From CAYXFZ01 sp964464385 (GTDB lineage Bacteria; Planctomycetota; UBA1135): DNA of 19,481 nt. Of this stretch, positions 13,950-19,481 are shown piece by piece; position 1 is the stretch's first letter; each line of letters begins with the position of its first letter. The stretch is taken from contig CAYXFZ010000047.1 in assembly GCA_964464385.1 (NCBI GenBank), positions 1 to 19,481 on the forward strand, written 5' to 3'. Under the pieces are notes generated by a model. The model worked only from the letters and a program-made list of their open reading frames with translations, was not told the DNA's origin and ran no database searches. The translations under genes were made by a program, and so were the position numbers.

Positions 13950-15695
13950 TTATACGGGCGTTTCCTCTTCCCGTAGGCCCAATTCTCGGCGAACATCCAC
14001 GGGCCCGCGCCAAAGGCAGGCCACGGCATCGCCACAGGTTGAGGCCAAGTTCTCGTCCGCCCCTTCTTTGGCCACGATGGCCAGATGGCGCAAATACTGA
14101 ACCACCATGCGAGTGGTGCGCACGAAATCCCCGGGAGCGGCGGAGGTGAATTTGCCCAATTCCTCAAAGGGTCGCCCATTGGCGTATTCCCAAATGGCAG
14201 GGACCATGGCCTCATCGATGGAGCGAACGGTGGGCGCTAGGCCACAGTCTGTCTCCGTCTTTTGGGCCCTTTCAATGGCAGCTTGTGCGCGTCGCAGGAG
14301 ACCTCGCATGGGACGCAAGGCATTGCGCCAAAATTCTTCCCGACGTCGGCTCTCGTGGACGACAGCAGCGACCAGCCCAGCCAAGGAGGGGGGATCGGCA
14401 TCGGCAAGAACCCCCTCAAAAAGGAGTTCCGTCAGGGGGATTTCCAGGCCATGCAAGCGCACTGCCGCACGACCCCGGGCCTTGATCGTGCGGTCCTCGC
14501 CGATGTATCCCAAAGTGCGCAGGAATTCGAGGCGCTTGCCGACCAAGCCACGCATGCGTTTTCGGTTCCGCTCCTCTCGCTTTTTGGAGTGTTCTCGTGC
14601 CTGAAAGGCGGCAAAGGATCGCTCCCAAGTTTCGAATGCCTTTTCTTCTCCGGCAGCTCCGTAAAGGTGCACCAAGGTCGAGTAATCCAGGTTAAAGCGG
14701 GAGGTCACAGCCTCGACTTTGCCATCCAAAATGCGATGGATGGGAGCTTCCAAAACATCGTCGAATTCCAATACGGAATAGACCAAGCCCTCTTGGTCCA
14801 TGCCGAGGCGCCCGGCCCGTCCGGCCATCTGCAAATAATCTCGTGTACGCAAATAATCGAAATCAATGCCATCGAATTTTGTGATGGAATCAAAGACTAC
14901 GGTGCGGGCCGGCATGTTGATCCCGAGAGCAAAGGTCTCGGTGGTGAAGAGCAACTTGAGGAGGCCTCGGGTGAACAAACGCTCCACCATTTCTTTGTGC
15001 AGGGGGAGCATGCCAGCATGGTGGCAAGCAACGCCGCGCAAGGTGCTGTCGCGGAGTTCGGTGAGCGGCCCGTGCTGCGTGTCAAACTTGAACTCCTCGG
15101 CTGATTGCCGCCAAACTTCCACAACTTCTTGGCGTTCCTTCTTATTCAGAAGGTTGCGATGTTTTCCTTCCTTTTGGGCCTTGCGCTCGCAAAGACGGCG
15201 AGAAAAACAGAAGCACAAGATTGGCAAATTGCCGTCGCCAAGAATCTCATCAAAAAGAGGGCGGTCATCCCTTCGTTGCCAAGAACGATTCCTCTTGTTC
15301 TTGGCAAATCGACTCGAGACGGGTTTGAGCCGGGACGGCGGGAAGATGCCGGCCTTGGGGTGATACAAATAATGCTTGAGCGGTACGGGGCGCTTTCGTT
15401 CCTCGACCACGGCGACCTTGCGCTTTCGGGCTCGTTCCATCCAGGTCGCGAACTGGCCAAGATTGGCAATCGTGGCCGAGAGTCCGACAACGGTCGTGGC
15501 CTCCGGGAGAAAGAGCAAGGCCTCTTCCCAAACGGAACCTCGCTCGATGTCATCCAAGAAGTGAATTTCGTCGAACACAACACAACCCACATCCGCCAAG
15601 TGTTGAGGATCTTCGAACAAGGTATTGCGCAGGATCTCGGTGGTCATGACCAATACCCGAGATTCGGGATGCAAGGTCAAATCGCCGGTCATCAA
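13950..15695 (-). CDS. Ski2-like DEAD/DEAH-box RNA helicase, main part (frameshifted from its N-terminus)
   Basis: This 581-codon frame holds most of a bacterial Ski2/Mtr4-like helicase. It starts at LMTGDLTLHPESRVLVMTTEILRN (motif Ia/Ib region), then VVFDEIHFLDD (motif II, DEIH), GLSATIAN (III), CHHAGMLPLHKEMVERLF, LFTTETFALGINMPARTVVF, and QMAGRAGRLGMDQEG (VI). The C-terminal third resembles the DSHCT domain. The Walker A motif is in a separate frame just upstream, and about 11 residues between KFR and GLMTGD are missing. The protein unwinds RNA, probably for decay or maturation. It is intact only if the junction is an assembly error. The selenoprotein gene follows 36 bases later. Confidence 0.85.
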   Translation of the reverse strand: MMTGDLTLHPESRVLVMTTEILRNTLFEDPQHLADVGCVVFDEIHFLDDIERGSVWEEALLFLPEATTVVGLSATIANLGQFATWMERARKRKVAVVEERKRPVPLKHYLYHPKAGIFPPSRLKPVSSRFAKNKRNRSWQRRDDRPLFDEILGDGNLPILCFCFSRRLCERKAQKEGKHRNLLNKKERQEVVEVWRQSAEEFKFDTQHGPLTELRDSTLRGVACHHAGMLPLHKEMVERLFTRGLLKLLFTTETFALGINMPARTVVFDSITKFDGIDFDYLRTRDYLQMAGRAGRLGMDQEGLVYSVLEFDDVLEAPIHRILDGKVEAVTSRFNLDYSTLVHLYGAAGEEKAFETWERSFAAFQAREHSKKREERNRKRMRGLVGKRLEFLRTLGYIGEDRTIKARGRAAVRLHGLEIPLTELLFEGVLADADPPSLAGLVAAVVHESRRREEFWRNALRPMRGLLRRAQAAIERAQKTETDCGLAPTVRSIDEAMVPAIWEYANGRPFEELGKFTSAAPGDFVRTTRMVVQYLRHLAIVAKEGADENLASTCGDAVACLWRGPVDVRRELGLREEETPV

Positions 15696-15928
15696 ACCCG
15701 GAATTTCTGATTGGATAGTGCCTTGATGGGGGCGGTGTAAATCGCCCGCTTATTCTCGGCCAAGGCCTTGTGAATGGCGTATTCCGCCACCAGGGTCTTG
15801 CCGGCTCCGGTGGGGGCCGCCACCAGCACATCCTGCTCCCCATCCAGGGCCCTAGCCGCCGCACGCTGGAATGTGGAGAGGGTGAATCCCTTGAAGGTGG
15901 TGGGGCCGGGGTTCGACATGGTTCCCAT
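15692..15928 (-). CDS. Ski2-like helicase, N-terminal fragment with Walker A
   Basis: The fragment (up to 78 codons) carries FKGFTLSTFQRAAARALDGEQ, then VLVAAPTGAGKTLVAEYAIHKAL (motif I) and IYTAPIKALSNQKFR (motif Ia). It ends at a TGA that overlaps the TTG of the next frame. ATG 15919 has GGAAG 9 bases upstream and is the more likely start; ATG 15928 has it only 1 base away. Read in the other frame, the codons at the junction give GLMTGD, as expected downstream in this family. The two pieces are therefore one gene with a small deletion plus frame change, from assembly or mutation. Confidence 0.8.
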   Translation of the reverse strand: MGTMSNPGPTTFKGFTLSTFQRAAARALDGEQDVLVAAPTGAGKTLVAEYAIHKALAENKRAIYTAPIKALSNQKFRV

Positions 15929-16005
15929 CTTCCGGCATTTTCATTTGGAGTCCAGACTAGTGAATGGAACTGAGGGGTCCAAAAGGGGTAGAAGAAGGGC
16001 ATCGC

Positions 16006-16797
16006 ATGCGCCTGACCACCGTCCTCTTCCTGGGGATTCTTGGCCTTTTGGGCTGGATTTTCCTCCGTTTCCCTCTGGAAGCGCGGCGCGCCGAGGAGCG
16101 GGATCTCAGCCGTTATCAGTTGCTTTCCTTGCCCGCCGATCTTCCTCCCCACTGGCAGAAAGAGTTGGCGGAAGCCGTGGCTAGGGCGCCACGAGTGCAG
16201 GCCCTCTCCCCGGCCGCGAGCCTCGCCGCACGAAATGTTTTTGCCGGCTTGGCTTGGGTGGATCCCACCACTTTGCAGGTGGAAACGGCCCTTCCTCTTG
16301 GTTTTGCCGTGCGCTTCCGGATCCGCCAACCCGTATTGCAGGTGGCCCGGGTTGGAGCTTCTTCAGGCTCTTGGTCCTTGGTCTCAGCCGCCGGCATCGT
16401 TTTGCCGGAGGGCCATTCCTTGGCTCATTCCGCTTCTTTGCCGCGCCTGATTACTCCGGTGCCCTTGCCGGTTGGGGGCCGCGCCGCTGCCGACCCCCTT
16501 CTGCAAGAGGCCCTCGCCCTGTTGCCGGAATATCACGAAGTCGTGCGGATCACGGGGCTCCCCCTGGTGGCCCTGGAACGGATGCCTGGCTATCCAGCAG
16601 ATGCTCCAGGAGTGCCTCCCGCTATGGCCTTTGTCTTGGCCAACGGAACCCGGATTTTTTGGGGCCGTGCTACCGAGGAAGGGGATCCCAGGGACCCAGG
16701 CATGCGGCCAAAGATCTTGCGACTGCAAAGCTTATTGCAGGAAAACCCTGGATTGACGGACTTAAATTGGGTTCGTCTGGACGGTGTTGCCCGGTGA
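16006..16797 (+). CDS. Membrane-anchored protein, FtsQ-like (tentative)
   Basis: A 263-residue protein with one N-terminal transmembrane helix (MRLTTVLFLGILGLLGWIFL) and a large outside part. The order WVDPTTLQVET, FRIRQPVLQVAR, WSLVSAAGIVLPEG, SLPRLITPVPLPVGGR and a following helix QEALALL resembles the FtsQ/DivIB beta domain, where a new-residue stretch is followed by LPxLxG. Similarity is structural and weak. ATG 16006 is preferred over 15964 because AAGAAGGG lies 6 bases upstream and the helix begins there. No other division genes are adjacent, so FtsQ is a guess. The stop overlaps the next gene's GTG (GTGA), so the two are probably expressed together. Confidence 0.6.
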   Translation: MRLTTVLFLGILGLLGWIFLRFPLEARRAEERDLSRYQLLSLPADLPPHWQKELAEAVARAPRVQALSPAASLAARNVFAGLAWVDPTTLQVETALPLGFAVRFRIRQPVLQVARVGASSGSWSLVSAAGIVLPEGHSLAHSASLPRLITPVPLPVGGRAAADPLLQEALALLPEYHEVVRITGLPLVALERMPGYPADAPGVPPAMAFVLANGTRIFWGRATEEGDPRDPGMRPKILRLQSLLQENPGLTDLNWVRLDGVAR

Positions 16798-17888
16798 ACA
16801 AGCTGGGCATGATTCGGGCCATTGCTTGTGCTCTGATTTGGTTGGCTGTGGCCTGGGTGGAGGAACTCACGCCGACCCGTGCCCTGTTGCTGGCCGCTTT
16901 GCTGGAGGCGTCCTTGCCCAGCAGTCGAGTGCTTCCCTTTGCCGTGCGTCATGGATCCGGGTGGATTGTGTTCCACTTCTTGTGCCCGGACGCCTCCTTT
17001 GGGATGGGAGCATGGGTCTGGGCCGGCGCAGTTCTCGCGGTCGCCGCTGCGCGGCGCTGGGCCTGGTGTTCGGTGCTTCCTGCCGCAGTGGTTCTCGGGC
17101 CTCTCTTGATGACATTCCTTTTCGGGCTGAGTGCCAAGCCTGGATCGGATCCTGTGTCCTTGGTCTCGCCATGGACCTTGGCCGGAGATCCGCTGCTTAC
17201 CTCTTCCGTCGGAGCCCCGCCTCCGCAGACGGCAGAGCTCCCAGCCGGATTTCCCGCTTCTGGCCGCATTGCTTCTCTTGCTTGGCGCCCTCCCGCCCAT
17301 CTTCTGCCCTTTCCGCTGGCCTCGGATTCTTTTCAGCGAACACGAGCTTGGTTGCTCGTCTTCCTTTTGTTGGGCTTGCAAGGATTCGCTTCGTGGCGTC
17401 CTCGACGAGCGTTGTTTTGTGGGGCGGGCAGTTTTTTGGTGGCCGCAACCGCCTGGAGCCTGGCCCATCCTGCCGCTCCATTCTTGCTCCATTGGCAGGG
17501 ATCGCAAGGATCCGCCTTGGTGTCCGTATTCCCGTCCGCCCAGGGCCTTTGGGATCCCGCTGACGGAGATTTGCTACCTCCCTCAGGGGCCTGGGTCCTC
17601 CGACGAGATCCCGGCGGTCTCTGGCAACCCGCCGGTGCCAGTTGTTGGGGCATCCTGCAACCGACCCAGGAGGCAGAATCCGCGGCCGTTTTGGCTTGGT
17701 TGGAATGGGCCCCCTTGCTGGGTTCCAAGAGCGGCGGACAGGGCCAATTTCAAGGTCTATTGAGGCATTGGGCGGCGGGGGAGCCCGACCCTGGAGAGCG
17801 GCCCATTCGTTGGGAGTATCGTGCCGATGGCTCCTTGCATCGGCGGCCTTCCTTGGATGGCTTGACGGAGTTCCCAGATAGGCCCTAA
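16794..17888 (+). CDS. Multi-spanning membrane protein, unknown function
   Basis: A 364-residue protein started at GTG 16794, which overlaps the preceding stop; ATG 16809 is an alternative. About five hydrophobic helices are visible: IACALIWLAVAWV, ALLLAALLEA, VWAGAVLAVAAA followed by VLPAAVVLGPLLMTFLFGL, and WLLVFLLLGLQGF plus GSFLVAATAWSL. A soluble C-terminal part of about 130 residues follows. I do not recognise the family. It sits between the FtsQ-like gene and rplM, in the same direction, and its end lies 58 bases before the L13 start. Confidence 0.65.
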   Translation: MNKLGMIRAIACALIWLAVAWVEELTPTRALLLAALLEASLPSSRVLPFAVRHGSGWIVFHFLCPDASFGMGAWVWAGAVLAVAAARRWAWCSVLPAAVVLGPLLMTFLFGLSAKPGSDPVSLVSPWTLAGDPLLTSSVGAPPPQTAELPAGFPASGRIASLAWRPPAHLLPFPLASDSFQRTRAWLLVFLLLGLQGFASWRPRRALFCGAGSFLVAATAWSLAHPAAPFLLHWQGSQGSALVSVFPSAQGLWDPADGDLLPPSGAWVLRRDPGGLWQPAGASCWGILQPTQEAESAAVLAWLEWAPLLGSKSGGQGQFQGLLRHWAAGEPDPGERPIRWEYRADGSLHRRPSLDGLTEFPDRP

Positions 17889-17946
17889 ACTGCCGGGCCT
17901 TTTGCGTGTCGCCCCCCTTTCGGGCCGCGCTCTCAGGGATTTCCCC

Positions 17947-18399
17947 ATGCGTCCTACGACATCCCACCTCAAGCCCCAAGATCTCACCCGTGAGTGGCAA
18001 CTCGCGGATGCCGAGGGCAAGGTTCTTGGCCGTCTCGCCCGAGACATCGCCATGGTCCTGATGGGCCGCAATCGGCCCACCTTCTCGCCGCAAATTGATG
18101 ATGGCGATGGTGTCATTGTGATCAACTGCGAAAAGATCCAAGTCACCGGCAATAAAGCGGATCAAAAAACCTACGTCCATTTCACGGGATATCCGAGTGG
18201 GCGGCGCGAGATTCCCTACGCCGTTGTCCTGGAAAAGAAACCGGAAATGATCTTNNNNNNNNNNNNNNNNNNNNNNNNNNNNNNNNNNNNNNNNNNNNCC
18301 ACCCTAGGGCGGCAAATGTTGAGCAAACTCAAGCTCTATGTTGGTCCGGAACATCCGCACACGGCCCAACAGCCCAAACCCTTCGCCTTATACGAATGA
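17947..18399 (+). CDS. rplM: 50S ribosomal protein L13 (contains assembly gap)
   Basis: L13 of the large ribosomal subunit, an early assembly protein. Visible are WQLADAEGKVLGRLARDIA, the NxPTF-like RNRPTFSPQID, GDGVIVINCEKIQVTG, KTYVHFTGYPSG, and the C-terminal TLGRQMLSKLKLYVGPEHPHTAQQP. The conserved AVxGMLP block falls in a run of 44 Ns (18255-18298). The frame is kept across it, but compared with E. coli L13 the gap implies about four residues too many, so its length is approximate. AGGGA ends 7 bases before ATG 17947. The stop overlaps the rpsI start (ATGA), the usual L13-S9 pairing. Confidence 0.95.
   Translation: MRPTTSHLKPQDLTREWQLADAEGKVLGRLARDIAMVLMGRNRPTFSPQIDDGDGVIVINCEKIQVTGNKADQKTYVHFTGYPSGRREIPYAVVLEKKPEMIXXXXXXXXXXXXXXXXTLGRQMLSKLKLYVGPEHPHTAQQPKPFALYE
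18255..18298. other. Assembly gap (44 N) inside rplM
   Basis: The Ns hide the AVxGMLP segment of L13. Both flanks are in the same frame. Confidence 0.95.
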
Positions 18400-18911
18400 G
18401 CGAGAAAGAAGACACCCCTTTTGCCGAGACCACTGCCGAAGCGATTTCCGAGGCCTTGGAGGTCTCCGTCGCAACCGAAGAGATCCAAATTGACCCTACG
18501 GGTCGTTGTGTGGATCCCCCCTCCGGCGAATACCATTGGGCCACCGGTCGCCGCAAGTCTGCGGTCGCTCGCGTTCGCATGCGCGCAGGTTCTGGTCAGT
18601 ACATCGTCAACGGCAAACCCATGAGCGAGTTTTTCACGCGCACCATGGATCAAGCTGCCGTTTCTGGGCCGTTGGAGTGCTTGGGAATCCACAAAAAGAT
18701 GGACATCATTGCCCAAGTCCAGGGTGGCGGGCCGACCGGTCAAGCGGGTGCGGTGCGTCTTGGCTTGGGCCGAGCACTCTTGGTCATGTACCCTGATGCT
18801 CTGCACTCTCTGCGGACCGGTGGACATCTGACCCGAGATCCGCGCATGGTCGAGCGCAAGAAGTACGGCCTCCACGGCGCCCGTCGCGGGCACCAGTGGG
18901 GCAAGCGCTGA
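18396..18911 (+). CDS. rpsI: 30S ribosomal protein S9
   Basis: S9 of the small subunit, whose C-terminal tail reaches the P-site tRNA. The core begins at HWATGRRKSAVARVRMRAGSG (about residue 47), followed by INGKP-like VNGKPMSEFF, QVQGGGPTGQAGAVRLGLGRAL and RDPRMVERKKYGLHGARRG. The family core is about 125-130 residues; this protein is 171 because of an extra acidic N-terminus of roughly 45 residues rich in Glu and Ala. The C-terminus ends QWGKR where QFSKR is usual, keeping the final Lys-Arg. It starts within the L13 stop (ATGA). Confidence 0.95.
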   Translation: MSEKEDTPFAETTAEAISEALEVSVATEEIQIDPTGRCVDPPSGEYHWATGRRKSAVARVRMRAGSGQYIVNGKPMSEFFTRTMDQAAVSGPLECLGIHKKMDIIAQVQGGGPTGQAGAVRLGLGRALLVMYPDALHSLRTGGHLTRDPRMVERKKYGLHGARRGHQWGKR

Positions 18912-18955
18912 TCCACCTACCGCTGGCCTGGGAGTCGCGGCTACAATGATCGGCG

Positions 18956-19481
18956 ATGGCGGGTCATTCTCATTGGGCCAACATTCAGCGCAAGAAGTCC
19001 TCGATGGACGCAAAGCGCGGAAAGATCTTCAGCAAGTGGGCTAAGCTGATCACGAACTCCGCTCGGAATGGCGGCGGTGATCCAGACATGAATCTGCCCT
19101 TGCGCTATGCCATCGAGGGCGCTCGTGCGGACAACATGCCCAAGGACTCCATCGAGCGGGCCGTTAAAAAGGGCACGGGGGATCTGGCCGGGGCGGCCCT
19201 GGAGGAAGTTATTTACGAGGCCTATGGTCCTGGCGGCGTCGCCCTTGTGATTGAGGCCTTGACCGACAATCGCAACCGCACCGCTCCTGACCTGCGCTAC
19301 ATTTTGGATCGTCGTGGCGGTTCATTGGGAGCAGGAGGCTCCGTGATGTGGATGTTTGAGCGCAAGGCTTCTTTCGCCTTGGAGGCCGAGGGCGTGGACG
19401 AGGATGCCCTGATGGAAGAAGCTCTCGAGCATGGCGCTGAAGATGTCACCCGTGATGGCGAGGTCTTTGGCGTGGTCGCCG
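18956..19481 (+). CDS. yebC: YebC/PmpR family protein, C-terminus cut by the window edge
   Basis: The frame from ATG 18956 runs open to the window end (175 codons). It begins MAGHSHWANIQRKKSSMDAKRGKIFSKW, the typical YebC/TACO1 start (AGHSKWANIKHRK). NAKADNMPKDxIERAIKKGTG appears here as GARADNMPKDSIERAVKKGTG, and YEAYGPGGVALVIEALTDNRNRTAPDLRYI follows. The family is about 240-250 residues, so roughly 70 are missing beyond the edge. YebC proteins act on translation of difficult stretches such as polyproline, or as regulators in some reports. It lies 44 bases after rpsI. Confidence 0.95.
   Translation, partial: MAGHSHWANIQRKKSSMDAKRGKIFSKWAKLITNSARNGGGDPDMNLPLRYAIEGARADNMPKDSIERAVKKGTGDLAGAALEEVIYEAYGPGGVALVIEALTDNRNRTAPDLRYILDRRGGSLGAGGSVMWMFERKASFALEAEGVDEDALMEEALEHGAEDVTRDGEVFGVVA

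Noticed and set aside
15692..15694. Helicase TGA as a third selenocysteine codon
   Set aside because: It is not at a Cys position, the reading frame changes there, and expected residues are missing; it is a frameshift junction.
15550..16329. Minus-strand open frame spanning the helicase start and the FtsQ-like gene
   Set aside because: Low-complexity, Arg/Pro-rich translation with no family features; it is a shadow of genes on both strands.
1..19481. tRNA, rRNA, CRISPR arrays, insertion sequences or phage genes
   Set aside because: No cloverleaf, rRNA-like segment, regularly spaced repeat, transposase or integrase motif was seen.

Overview
The window looks like a scaffold from an uncultured, GC-rich (roughly 60% by eye), diderm heterotrophic bacterium, probably a metagenome or single-cell assembly because it holds two runs of N (7445-7454 and 18255-18298). 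Lipobox proteins, a LolA-like fold and a TlpA-type thioredoxin suggest an outer membrane. The DSHCT (Ski2-like) helicase, the unusual SDR and the apparent selenoproteins fit lineages such as Planctomycetota, Acidobacteriota or similar, but I cannot assign a phylum from sequence alone. No stretch over 300 bases lacks a gene.

Layout. 1-503 (minus): the start of an unknown gene cut by the edge, and an EVE-domain protein. 521-2130 (plus): tryptophan 2,3-dioxygenase and an atypical SDR. 2131-3913 (minus): a two-domain thioredoxin-like protein with an in-frame TGA at an active-site Cys position, and an SGNH/GDSL lipoprotein. 3961-11985 (plus): luciferase-like flavin monooxygenase, MerR-like regulator, asparaginase-II-like protein, 2-aminomuconic semialdehyde dehydrogenase, both subunits of a 2-aminophenol 1,6-dioxygenase-like enzyme, 2-aminomuconate deaminase, kynurenine formamidase and a TauE/SafE permease, mostly with 4-base start/stop overlaps. 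11978-15928 (minus): a LolA-like lipoprotein, a LolA-TlpA fusion with a second in-frame TGA at the first active-site Cys, and a frameshifted Ski2-like helicase. 16006-19481 (plus): an FtsQ-like protein, an unknown membrane protein, ribosomal proteins L13 and S9, and YebC (cut by the edge).

How it works together. The plus-strand genes form a tryptophan/kynurenine catabolic locus. TDO makes N-formylkynurenine and KynB makes kynurenine. The lower branch is a meta-cleavage set of the amn type: ring cleavage (AmnB/AmnA), oxidation of the semialdehyde (AmnC-like) and deamination of 2-aminomuconate (AmnD-like). The usual FAD kynurenine 3-monooxygenase, kynureninase, cupin 3-hydroxyanthranilate dioxygenase and ACMS decarboxylase are not in the window. 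The middle of the route is therefore either encoded elsewhere or done by the uncharacterised enzymes here (luciferase-like monooxygenase, SDR, asparaginase-like protein).

The most striking signal is two different thioredoxin-fold proteins on the minus strand. Each is split by exactly one in-frame TGA, and each TGA sits where the first Cys of the CxxC centre belongs (UGWC and UGGC). A hairpin lies just downstream at the distance expected of a bacterial SECIS. TGA is an ordinary stop for most genes here, so selenocysteine is the best reading. Ordinary gene callers would break both genes.
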